Assembly: GCA_947573465.1 (NCBI GenBank)
Contig: CANPET010000060.1
Location: 1-8,649 of the forward strand
DNA: 8,649 bases
Direction of reading: 5' to 3'
DNA from: an uncultured Eubacterium sp.
GTDB lineage: Bacteria; Bacillota; Clostridia; Lachnospirales; Lachnospiraceae
Numbering within the stretch: position 1 is the first letter of the stretch; every line of letters begins with the position of its first letter. The notes under the pieces were generated by a model that saw nothing but the letters and a program-made list of their open reading frames with translations, ran no database searches and was not told the DNA's origin. Made by a program: the position numbers and the translations under genes. This document shows, in pieces, positions 1 to 6,210 of this stretch.

Positions 1-61
1 TTCTAATACGGTTTTCATCACAAAATGCTTTGAAGATTGTCGCAGTTCTTCTTTCGTCCAT
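1..61 (-). CDS. ArsR/SmtB-family repressor, N-terminal fragment (runs off the window)
   Basis: Only the first 20 codons are inside the window, read leftward from an ATG at 61-59. The peptide (MDERRTATIFKAFCDENRIR) matches the usual opening of ArsR-type winged-helix regulators, where helix 1 leads into an 'FKALxDxxRlrIL'-like segment. An excellent ribosome binding site (AGGAGGTGA on the minus strand, about 70-79) precedes the ATG by a short gap. Family members are dimeric repressors that usually release DNA on binding metals or arsenite. The sensing residues lie outside the window, so the inducer cannot be named. It is divergent from a small metal-binding HMA protein, which favours a metal-related role. 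The identification rests on a short stretch but is supported by the two palindromes in its own promoter. Confidence 0.7.
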   Translation of the reverse strand, partial: MDERRTATIFKAFCDENRIR

Positions 62-79
62 CTCTTAAAATCACCTCCT

Positions 80-95
80 ATAGATAATTGTCTAT
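80..95. promoter_or_regulatory. Palindromic operator 1 (ArsR-type candidate)
   Basis: ATAGATAATTGTCTAT is a 16-bp palindrome with a single mismatched pair. It lies at the predicted transcription start and just before the ribosome binding site of the leftward ArsR-type gene. A near-identical copy lies at 115-130, with centres 35 bp apart. Binding by the adjacent repressor is inference. Confidence 0.6.
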
Positions 96-100
96 ATATC

Positions 101-129
101 ATCATATGTATCACATAGATAATTGTCAA
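101..129 (-). promoter_or_regulatory. Sigma-A promoter of the ArsR-type gene
   Basis: On the minus strand TTGACA (129-124) and TATGAT (106-101) are separated by exactly 17 bases. The predicted start of transcription is near 94, about 33 bases before the ATG. Both elements are overlapped or flanked by the two palindromes listed separately, as expected for an autoregulated repressor. Confidence 0.75.
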
Positions 130-130
130 T
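115..130. promoter_or_regulatory. Palindromic operator 2 (ArsR-type candidate)
   Basis: ATAGATAATTGTCAAT differs from operator 1 by one base and covers the -35 box of the leftward gene (TTGACA at 129-124 on the minus strand). Two sites bracketing one promoter fit cooperative autorepression. This copy is also upstream of the rightward HMA gene, so it might influence both genes. Confidence 0.6.
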
Positions 131-204
131 ATGTTTTTTGAAAATTTTTTAGATTGTTCAAATTTTAGAAAATGTATACATTTCTTTAAAATAGTGATAA
201 TATA

Positions 205-220
205 GTTAGGTAAAACTAAC
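205..220. promoter_or_regulatory. Possible DtxR/MntR-like inverted repeat before the HMA gene
   Basis: GTTAGGTAAAACTAAC has 5-bp arms (GTTAG/CTAAC) plus one more inner pair. It ends one base before the AAGGAGG ribosome binding site of the HMA gene. The TTAGG...CTAA half-sites resemble the operators of DtxR/IdeR-type metal repressors. A -10-like GATAAT at 196-201 would place the repeat at the start of transcription, but no good -35 is visible. It could equally be a short leader stem. Confidence 0.3.
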
Positions 221-234
221 AAGGAGGTGTTATT

Positions 235-489
235 ATGGTTAAAACAATAATAAAAATAGAAGGCATGGCATGTGGAATGTGCGAATCCCACATGAATGAT
301 GCCATCAGAAATAAATTTAAGGTAAAGAAGGTTTCCAGTTCCCATACAGATAAGGAGTCAGTGGTAATTAGCGAAGAAATCCTGAATGAAGACGAAGTGA
401 AAAAGGCGGTTGAAGATACGGGATATACATTTATTTCAATGTCAAGCGAGCCATATGAAAAGAAAGGGTTCTTTTCTTTCAAAAAATAA
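235..489 (+). CDS. Small heavy-metal-associated (HMA) domain protein, CopZ-like
   Basis: The 84-residue cytoplasmic protein has the ferredoxin-like HMA pattern: a first beta strand, the metal-binding loop GMACGMC with Cys13 and Cys16, a helix, and a C-terminal GYTF segment. HMA proteins bind soft metals, typically Cu(I), through the two cysteines and pass them to P-type ATPases or sensors. The metal here is not proven. The residue between the cysteines is Met15, and the usual Thr of GMTC is Ala12. About 15 residues beyond the domain form a Lys/Phe-rich tail ending in FFSFKK. The start is set by AAGGAGGTG at 221-229. An ArsR-type gene is divergent, but no copper ATPase is present in the window. 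It is transcribed alone up to a two-way terminator. Family certain, function probable. Confidence 0.85.
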   Translation: MVKTIIKIEGMACGMCESHMNDAIRNKFKVKKVSSSHTDKESVVISEEILNEDEVKKAVEDTGYTFISMSSEPYEKKGFFSFKK

Positions 490-505
490 GTAAGGATAAT
501 AATAT

Positions 506-541
506 AAAAGGAACTGTTATGTTAAAGCACAGTTCCTTTTT
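506..541. terminator. Bidirectional intrinsic terminator between convergent genes
   Basis: A perfect 12-bp stem (AAAAGGAACTGT at 506-517 with its complement at 529-540) and an 11-base loop have T-runs on either strand. It serves the HMA gene from the left and the membrane protein gene from the right. Confidence 0.9.
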
Positions 542-545
542 GATT

Positions 546-1580
546 TTACCACAATCCCATAAAATGCTGCATTATGAGACTGACTCCGGTAATGCCTACC
601 CAGCAGCAAAAACCAAGTACAATTGGCTTACCGCCAGTTTTAACCAACTTAATAATATTTGTGTTCAGACCGATTGCCGCCATAGCAAGAACAATAAAAA
701 ACTTACTTAATTCTTTCACAGGATTAAATATAGAAATATCAGCGCCGGCTGAAACAGCAACGGTAGTAATTATAGAGGCTAGAATAAAATACAAAATAAA
801 CATTGGGAAAATAGACTTTAAACTGACTTTTTTCCCATTAGAATTATTTGATTCTTTTCGGGTACGCATAAATGCCAAAACAAGTGTAATTGGAATAATG
901 GCAAGTGTACGTGTTAATTTTACTGTAACTGCAGTATCCAAAGTGGCGGAACCCAAATTCCACATACTGTCCCAAGTGGAGGCGGCAGCCGTAACGGATG
1001 AAGTATCATTTACAGCAGTTCCTGAAAAGATTCCAAAAGCAGTTCCAGAGTCATGAGAAAATCCAAGCATAGAACCTAGTGTAGGGAATATCAGAGCGGC
1101 TAGAACATTAAAGAAAAATATAACGGAAATAGCCTGTGCGACTTCTTCGTCATCTGCATCTATTACTGGTGCGGTGGCAGCGATGGCTGAACCGCCACAA
1201 ATAGAGGAGCCTACGCCTACTAATGTAGAGATTTTATTGGGAATACACATTACTTTGTGTAATACATAGGCAATAATTAGAGAGGTAGCAATTGTACTTA
1301 CGATAATTGGAAGTGACTGTTTTCCAGTTTGTAAAATTACCATAAGATTCATGCCAAATCCTAATAAGATAACAGCCCACTGCAATATTTTTTTAGAAGC
1401 AAATTTAATGCCATTTTCAAAAGTAGATTTATCCTTGATAAAAAGCGTGATTATCATACCCGCAATAATAGCAATCACGGCTCCGCCAATAATAGGGAAT
1501 GCTTTTCCGGCAAACCATGATGGAATGGCGATGCATAGACATAATAGTAATCCTTTATAGTTTGATTTGATAAAATTCAT
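546..1580 (-). CDS. YeiH/UPF0324-family integral membrane protein (putative sulfate exporter family)
   Basis: The 344-residue protein is mostly hydrophobic, with roughly ten membrane segments and only short loops (a charged one near 238-256). Its length is typical of the family annotated as YeiH, UPF0324 or PSE. Conserved signatures are GVGSSICGGSAIAA (122-135), SGTAVNDTSSVTAA (186-199), KLTRT (221-225) and AAIGLNT (301-307). The two glycine/serine-rich stretches are inverted-repeat re-entrant-type segments in related transporters. The family name suggests anion export, but the substrate is not established. In some bacteria relatives sit beside LysR regulators, and none is seen here. The start is supported by AGGAGGA on the minus strand (1592-1586). 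It is divergent from feoB across 136 bp and convergent with the HMA gene, so it is probably monocistronic. Family assignment firm, role uncertain. Confidence 0.88.
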   Translation of the reverse strand: MNFIKSNYKGLLLCLCIAIPSWFAGKAFPIIGGAVIAIIAGMIITLFIKDKSTFENGIKFASKKILQWAVILLGFGMNLMVILQTGKQSLPIIVSTIATSLIIAYVLHKVMCIPNKISTLVGVGSSICGGSAIAATAPVIDADDEEVAQAISVIFFFNVLAALIFPTLGSMLGFSHDSGTAFGIFSGTAVNDTSSVTAAASTWDSMWNLGSATLDTAVTVKLTRTLAIIPITLVLAFMRTRKESNNSNGKKVSLKSIFPMFILYFILASIITTVAVSAGADISIFNPVKELSKFFIVLAMAAIGLNTNIIKLVKTGGKPIVLGFCCWVGITGVSLIMQHFMGLW

Positions 1581-1613
1581 TTTGGTCCTCCTAGTTTACA
1601 TCTTTCGTTCATT

Positions 1614-1642
1614 ACAATATAATAAGTAAGAAGTAAAATCAA
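1614..1642 (-). promoter_or_regulatory. Promoter of the YeiH-family gene
   Basis: On the minus strand TTGATT (1642-1637) and TATTGT (1619-1614) are 17 bases apart. The predicted start is about 27 bases before the ATG and upstream of the ribosome binding site. The elements are moderate matches to consensus. Confidence 0.45.
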
Positions 1643-1663
1643 TACAAAAAGAGAAACTGGTAA

Positions 1664-1681
1664 AAAAATACTGTTATTTTT
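1664..1681. repeat. AT-only inverted repeat upstream of feoB
   Basis: AAAAATA (1664-1670) and TATTTTT (1675-1681) form a perfect 7-bp dyad around CTGT, 35 bases before the feoB start. It could be an operator at the feoB promoter, but it does not resemble a Fur box, and AT-rich dyads arise by chance in this base composition. No convincing -35/-10 pair for feoB was found. Confidence 0.25.
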
Positions 1682-1716
1682 ATAGAAGGAATAATAGAGC
1701 AGAGGGAGAGTTACCA

Positions 1717-4080
1717 ATGAAACTTTCAGAGTTAAAACAGGGACAAATTGCAAAGATCAAGAATGTAGGCGGAGAAGGACAGCTGCGCAGGCATTTTCTC
1801 GACATGGGGCTGATACAGGGAACAGAGATTGAATATATTAAGACTGCACCTATGGGAGATCCTATTGAGTATAGATTGTGGGGATATGAGCTGACATTAA
1901 GGAAAGATGATGCCGGCTGTATTGATATAGAAATAATCAGTGATACGAACGACGATATAGAAAATAATAGGGAAACAAAGCAAAAAAGTTTACATAATTC
2001 AACAAAACATCCGCATATTGGTGAGCCAGGAATTTATCATGTAAAGCAACGTGGAGAGAAAATAGAGAAGGGTCAGTTAATTACTTTTGGTCTTGCAGGG
2101 AATCAGAATTGTGGAAAAACTACATTGTTTAATCAGTTGACCGGGTCAAATCAGCATGTTGGGAATTTCCCGGGAGTAACTGTAGATAGAAAAGATGGGC
2201 CAATCAGGGGACAGGAAAATACTATGGTTGTAGATTTACCAGGAATCTATTCTATGTCTCCGTATACCAGTGAGGAAGTGGTATCCAGACATTATTTTTT
2301 AGACGACAGACCTCGTGGAATTATTAATATTGTAGATGCAACAAATATTGAACGAAACTTATATCTGACAATGCAGTTAATTGAATTAAACATTCCTACA
2401 GTGCTAGCACTGAATATGATGGATGAAGTTACAAAGAATGGTGGTTCTGTTGATGTGAACAAACTGGAAGCCACATTGGGGATTCCGGTAGTTCCTATTT
2501 CTGCAGCAAAAAACGAAGGTGTAGATGAGCTGATAGAACATGCAATGCATGTGGCAGTTCACAGAGAACGTCCGGGAAGAATGGATTTTTGTGAGGCAGA
2601 CGGAGAAGATGGAGGGGCAGTACATAGAGGAATTCACTCCATAATGCATTTAATAGATGACCATGCCCATAAGAATCAGGTTCCGGTGCGTTTTGCTGCC
2701 AGTAAGTTAATTGAAGGAGACGAAGAAGTTGTAGAGCGTCTTCATCTGGATGAAAATGAAAAAGAAATGATTGAGCACATTATTATTCAGATGGAAAAAG
2801 AGAGTGGAATGGACAGACATGCAGCTCTTGCGAAAATGCGATTCACATTTATAGACAAAGTGTGCAGGGAAACAGTTGTGAGACCGAAGGAAAGTAAGGA
2901 ACGTATCAGAAGCAGAGAAATTGACAAAATTCTTACAGGGAAATATACGGCAATTCCATCTTTTGTAGTTATTATGGCAATGATATTCTGGCTGACATTT
3001 GGTGTCATAGGTGCAAGGCTACAGGAATTTATGGATATTGGAATTGACAGTCTCAGCACTTTATGTGAAAATGCTATGAATGCTGCCAGTGTGAACAAAG
3101 TTCTGCAGTCGTTAGTGCTGGATGGAATTTTTGTCGGTGTGGGAAGTGTACTTAGTTTTCTTCCAATTATTGTAGTGTTGTTTTTCTTTCTGTCTTTATT
3201 GGAAGATAGTGGATACATGGCAAGAATTGCTTTTGTGATGGATAAACTTTTTAGAAAGCTGGGACTTTCCGGCAGAAGTTTTGTACCAATGATTATTGGG
3301 TTTGGCTGTTCTGTTCCGGCTATTATGGCAACAAGAACTTTACCTTCAGAAAGGGATAGGAAGATGACGATTATGCTGACTCCATTTATGAGCTGTTCAG
3401 CAAAGATTCCAATATATGCATTCTTTTCAGCAGCATTTTTTAAGGGAAATTCAGCATTGGTTATGACAGGACTTTATTTTACAGGAATTATTGTGGCAAT
3501 TTTGTATGCATTAATTTTAGATAGAACGAAGTTCAAAGGAGAGCCGGTGCCGTTTGTTATGGAACTTCCTAATTATAGACTTCCGGGTACTAAGAGCGTA
3601 TTACGATTGATGTGGGATAAGGCGAAAGATTTTATTACTAAAGCCTTTACCATTATCTTTTTAGCATCTATGGTAATATGGTTCTTACAAACATTTGATT
3701 TACAGTTTAATATTGTGGATGATGCGGGAGACAGTATTCTTGCCATGTTAGGTGGTATCATTGCACCGATATTTGCACCCCTTGGATTTGGTGACTGGAG
3801 AGCTTCAACAGCATTGATTACAGGATTTACAGCGAAAGAAAGTGTGGTCAGCACATTGACGGTGCTGTTAGGAGGTGGAGCGCTTTCAACAATGTTTACA
3901 GCCAAGAGTGCAATTGTATTTTTAGTGTTTACATTGCTATATACACCTTGTGTGGCAGCAGTGTCTTCTGTGAAAAGAGAACTTGGTGGGAAATGGGCAG
4001 TTGTGGTGGTATTACTGCAATGTATGATTGCATGGATTGTGGCATTTGCAGTAAAATGTGGATTCATGTTGATAGGGTAA
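1717..4080 (+). CDS. feoB: Ferrous iron transporter FeoB with fused N-terminal FeoA domain
   Basis: The 787-residue protein imports Fe(II) across the cytoplasmic membrane. Residues 1-75 form an SH3-like FeoA domain (opening LSELKQGQ, with LDMGLIQGTEIE), normally a separate protein. A linker of about 45 residues leads to the FeoB G domain: G1 GNQNCGKT (128-135), the switch Thr in FPGVTVD (151-157), G3 DLPG (173-176), G4 NMMD (233-236) and G5 SAA (262-264). An insertion/helical region follows to about 400. The membrane part (about 411-783) has two Gate-type segments with GFGCSVPA (528-535), MSCSAKIP (558-565) and the later GFTAKES (703-709). The P-loop has Gln130 where Pro is usual. The start is set by AGGGAGAG at 1703-1710. 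No separate feoA or feoC is present, and a terminator follows, so it is a single-gene unit. Confidence 0.97.
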   Translation: MKLSELKQGQIAKIKNVGGEGQLRRHFLDMGLIQGTEIEYIKTAPMGDPIEYRLWGYELTLRKDDAGCIDIEIISDTNDDIENNRETKQKSLHNSTKHPHIGEPGIYHVKQRGEKIEKGQLITFGLAGNQNCGKTTLFNQLTGSNQHVGNFPGVTVDRKDGPIRGQENTMVVDLPGIYSMSPYTSEEVVSRHYFLDDRPRGIINIVDATNIERNLYLTMQLIELNIPTVLALNMMDEVTKNGGSVDVNKLEATLGIPVVPISAAKNEGVDELIEHAMHVAVHRERPGRMDFCEADGEDGGAVHRGIHSIMHLIDDHAHKNQVPVRFAASKLIEGDEEVVERLHLDENEKEMIEHIIIQMEKESGMDRHAALAKMRFTFIDKVCRETVVRPKESKERIRSREIDKILTGKYTAIPSFVVIMAMIFWLTFGVIGARLQEFMDIGIDSLSTLCENAMNAASVNKVLQSLVLDGIFVGVGSVLSFLPIIVVLFFFLSLLEDSGYMARIAFVMDKLFRKLGLSGRSFVPMIIGFGCSVPAIMATRTLPSERDRKMTIMLTPFMSCSAKIPIYAFFSAAFFKGNSALVMTGLYFTGIIVAILYALILDRTKFKGEPVPFVMELPNYRLPGTKSVLRLMWDKAKDFITKAFTIIFLASMVIWFLQTFDLQFNIVDDAGDSILAMLGGIIAPIFAPLGFGDWRASTALITGFTAKESVVSTLTVLLGGGALSTMFTAKSAIVFLVFTLLYTPCVAAVSSVKRELGGKWAVVVVLLQCMIAWIVAFAVKCGFMLIG

Positions 4081-4130
4081 CAAAACACAAGTCATGTTTT
4101 TAGAATATAAAAAGGCTGGCGAATAAAAAT

Positions 4131-4170
4131 AATGTTAAGCTTCTGATGATTTAGAGGCTTAACATTTTTG
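4131..4170 (+). terminator. Rho-independent terminator of feoB
   Basis: AATGTTAAGC (4131-4140) pairs perfectly with GCTTAACATT (4157-4166). Four further pairs, one of them G-T, close the stem to 14 bp with an 8-base loop, followed by TTTTTG. Confidence 0.9.
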
Positions 4171-4184
4171 CATTTTTAAAGTGT

Positions 4185-4204
4185 TTATTGACATATGACA
4201 ATAA
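4185..4204. promoter_or_regulatory. 20-bp palindromic operator of the Hip-like unit
   Basis: TTATTG-N8-CAATAA is symmetric across all 20 bases except one A/A pair. It contains the -35 box of the kinase-antitoxin unit, so a bound protein would block the promoter. The core TATTG-N8-CAATA has the same 5-8-5 spacing as the E. coli HipB operator TATCC-N8-GGATA (known). The likely binder is the downstream protein with a C-terminal HTH (inference). Confidence 0.65.
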
Positions 4205-4216
4205 TGCGCTTAAAAT
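4188..4216 (+). promoter_or_regulatory. Sigma-A promoter of the Hip-like unit
   Basis: TTGACA (4188-4193), a 17-base spacer and TAAAAT (4211-4216) form a near-consensus promoter. Transcription should begin near 4223, which leaves about 25 bases before the kinase ATG at 4248 and rules out the in-frame TTG at 4188 as its start. Confidence 0.8.
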
Positions 4217-4247
4217 TGTAAATAAGGAAACAGAAAAGAGGGATATT

Positions 4248-5063
4248 ATGAAAGATATTAATTTTGAGAAAAAAGACTATACTTATTTACAATGGTCAAA
4301 AGTAAGAAGTTCATCGGGAACAGCCGGCTCGTTTTTAAAAGCGACAGAAATAAAAGGTGGTAAAAAAATATATTATAAACTATCTGATTATGATAGTGTT
4401 TTGGGAATTATAGGGCATGAATGTGTAAACGAAATTATTGTCAGCCGGTTATTGGATGTATTGGGAGTTAGCCATTTACATTATCATCTCATTTATGGAG
4501 AAATAAAGATTGATTCAAAAAAGTATACAACTTATTTTTGTAAATCAGAGAGTTTTCGTAAACAAGGGGAGAGAAAAATTACTTTTGAAGATTACTACCA
4601 AATAGAAAAGAAAGACGGCGAAACACCATTAGATTTTGTGAAAAGGTGTGGATGGGAGAAAGAGTTTACGCAGATGCTGATCATAGATTTTTTAATTCTT
4701 AATCGTGACAGACATGGTGCTAATATTGAAGTAATCATGGACAGCAGGGGAGCAGTGAGACTGGCACCTTTGTTTGATCAGGGGATTTCATTATTGTTTG
4801 GGTGCCATGATGAAGAAATGATTGAAAAGTTTGATGTTTTAGAGGACAGACCTGTTCAGAGCTTTATAGGAAGTAATTCTGCAAAAGAAAATCTGAAGTT
4901 CATAAAAGACGAGTATTTTCATTCAGTGAAAAAACTGACAGAAGACAACAAGAAATATATTTTGGAGGGATTAGAAAATATTCTATCAGAAGCACATATT
5001 GAAAAGATATGGGAGATGATATGGAAAAGGTGGTTGTATTATGAAAGTATGTTCAATTTATAA
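4248..5063 (+). CDS. Short HipA/HipT-like serine/threonine kinase (putative toxin)
   Basis: The 271-residue protein (from ATG 4248) has a HipA-type kinase fold without the usual N-terminal subdomain. In order: a Ser/Gly-rich loop SSSGTAGSFLKA (21-32), a candidate ATP-binding lysine in YYKLSD (Lys44), an alpha-C-like helix with Glu62 (HECVNEIIVSRLL), the catalytic loop NRDRHGAN (152-159; Asp154, Asn159) and the metal-binding segment APLFDQG (173-179; Asp177). HipA has GATDGHAKN and TPFYD at the last two sites. The C-terminus is helical. Full HipA is about 440 residues, so this resembles the short HipT of three-part HipBST systems. HipA and HipT phosphorylate aminoacyl-tRNA synthetases (GltX and TrpS); the target here is unknown. 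AAGAGGG at 4236-4242 supports the start. All key kinase residues are present. It overlaps the next gene by 23 bp. Confidence 0.75.
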   Translation: MKDINFEKKDYTYLQWSKVRSSSGTAGSFLKATEIKGGKKIYYKLSDYDSVLGIIGHECVNEIIVSRLLDVLGVSHLHYHLIYGEIKIDSKKYTTYFCKSESFRKQGERKITFEDYYQIEKKDGETPLDFVKRCGWEKEFTQMLIIDFLILNRDRHGANIEVIMDSRGAVRLAPLFDQGISLLFGCHDEEMIEKFDVLEDRPVQSFIGSNSAKENLKFIKDEYFHSVKKLTEDNKKYILEGLENILSEAHIEKIWEMIWKRWLYYESMFNL

Positions 5064-5844
5064 TTATTTAGATAAAGACAAGAATGCAATTGCGTATTTA
5101 GTATATTATGAAAATGAGAGAAATTTTTATATTGAAATTTGTGATAATGCCAATATTAATAATGTCCCTATGATGTTTGCATTATTTATGAAAAAAGGAA
5201 TATATTCACTAAATTCAGAGTGGACAAAGAAATGGGTAAGCAGCCGCGTCATTCCAACAGACAGGCAAAATCTGGGACAGATATTAAAAGCAAGCAATAT
5301 GAAATATTATGATGAATACACGTTGCTTTTAAAGTCAAGAGGAATTTGCAGTCATGATGATTTTGCAGTGGAGGAAATTCCGCAGAGAGATATTGAAAAG
5401 ACAATTTTGCCAATTCGATGGAAAAAGAACATTAAAGATATCATTGTTGCAAAACAGGAGATTCTTGTTTTCTTTAATGATGAAACTACGAGAAAATATT
5501 CAGTGAATGAACTTAAAAAAATTTCAATAGATCATAAATATGTGAATGCACATATGGACGATTTTCGGGTTATGCAGGGTGGTTATGAATTAAATTGTAA
5601 TAATGTAATTTATATTGAAAGAAATACTCTGCGCGAAGCGGGAGAAAATATCCCAATTAGTATTGAATACTTTAAGCAGTTTGCTAAGAAGAATTTAGTG
5701 AATACAGCAGAGGCATGTGAAATTTTGGAGTGCAGCAGACAAAATATTGATAGTCTGGTGAAAAGAGAAAAGATAGAGATAGTCCATGCTTCTTCAAAAA
5801 ATAAAATGTTTTTTAAAGCAGATATTCATAAGAAGTTGTGGTAA
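5041..5844 (+). CDS. Probable antitoxin/regulator: HipS-like region, DUF2442-like middle and C-terminal HTH
   Basis: This 267-residue protein is translated from an ATG inside the end of the kinase gene (AAGGTGG at 5027-5033 upstream). Three parts can be read. Residues 1-113 have a beta-rich start, then VIPTDRQNLGQIL (70-82), YDEYTLL (90-96) and DDFAVEEI (106-113). This spacing recalls the HipA N-terminal subdomain (LLPxxxxR, then FDLL, then G-D), which the kinase lacks. Residues 126-210 contain IKDIIVAKQEILVFFNDE and GGYELNCNNVIYI, a DUF2442-like pattern. Residues 218-250 (VNTAEACEILECSRQNIDSLVKRE) are a clear helix-turn-helix of the MerR/excisionase style. Tight overlap with the kinase and a palindrome on the shared promoter suggest an autorepressing antitoxin. 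The HTH is seen with good confidence, DUF2442 is probable and the HipS-like part is inference. Confidence 0.65.
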   Translation: MKVCSIYNYLDKDKNAIAYLVYYENERNFYIEICDNANINNVPMMFALFMKKGIYSLNSEWTKKWVSSRVIPTDRQNLGQILKASNMKYYDEYTLLLKSRGICSHDDFAVEEIPQRDIEKTILPIRWKKNIKDIIVAKQEILVFFNDETTRKYSVNELKKISIDHKYVNAHMDDFRVMQGGYELNCNNVIYIERNTLREAGENIPISIEYFKQFAKKNLVNTAEACEILECSRQNIDSLVKREKIEIVHASSKNKMFFKADIHKKLW

Positions 5845-5850
5845 AAATAT

Positions 5851-5879
5851 TTGACACATTTATTTTCATATTATATAAT
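5851..5879 (+). promoter_or_regulatory. Consensus sigma-A promoter of the aspS T-box leader
   Basis: TTGACA (5851-5856) and TATAAT (5874-5879) are perfect matches separated by 17 bases. The -35 starts only six bases after the stop codon of the HTH protein gene. Transcription is predicted to start near 5886. Confidence 0.92.
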
Positions 5880-6130
5880 CAAGTTTAATGGCGTTGAAAG
5901 AGAGAAGTAGCTTTAATTATCGCTGACAGAGAGCAGGTGTTGGTGGAAGTCCTGTAGAATGAATTAAGGTGAATAACACTCCGGAGCAGCAATCTGAAAG
6001 AGTGAAATGTAATTAGAATAAATGTCTGATTAGGTGAGCTTTAGTAGGTGAGCCGTAGCTGAACGATAAACAGCAGGTGAGAGTTGAACAGACCCTTAAC
6101 TCACCGATGAGTGGCTGCGTAAGTAGTAAG

Positions 6131-6175
6131 TCAGGTGGTACCGCGGACAAATTAGTAATAATTGGTTCGTCCTGA
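6131..6175 (+). promoter_or_regulatory. T-box antiterminator
   Basis: UCAGG (6131-6135) pairs with CCUGA (6171-6175) and GCG (6143-6145) with CGU (6168-6170), leaving the UGGUACC bulge of the canonical antiterminator. Binding of an uncharged tRNA CCA end stabilises this form in known T-boxes. Its 3' strand (6168-6175) is also the 5' arm of the following hairpin, so the two are exclusive. Confidence 0.75.
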
Positions 6176-6194
6176 GAGAAAAGTTTTCAGGACG
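6168..6194 (+). promoter_or_regulatory. Competing hairpin without U-tract (anti-antiterminator / relay element)
   Basis: CGTCCTGA (6168-6175) and TCAGGACG (6187-6194) form a perfect 8-bp stem where T-box leaders usually place the terminator. The stem is followed by GGCTAGAGAAG, not by a T-run, so it should not terminate by itself. Its 3' arm is complementary (eight pairs, one G-U) to CGTTCTGA at 6217-6224, which overlaps the 5' arm of the real terminator downstream. See the relay finding. Confidence 0.7.
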
Positions 6195-6210
6195 GCTAGA
6201 GAAGTATAAA

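Noticed and set aside
574..1056. 160-codon plus-strand open frame inside the YeiH-family gene
   Set aside because: It is antisense to a gene with clear conserved motifs, has no ribosome binding site and its peptide has no recognisable pattern. The other long frames inside feoB and aspS are also shadows.
4188..4247. In-frame 20-codon upstream extension of the kinase starting at TTG
   Set aside because: The TTG is part of the -35 box and the extension spans the -10, so it would not be transcribed. The ATG at 4248 has a ribosome binding site.
5971..5973. GAA in the specifier loop as a Glu specifier
   Set aside because: GAA immediately upstream of the codon is a conserved feature of T-box specifier loops, and only AAC has the right position relative to the lower helix. 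A dual Asn/Glu reading cannot be excluded but is not favoured.
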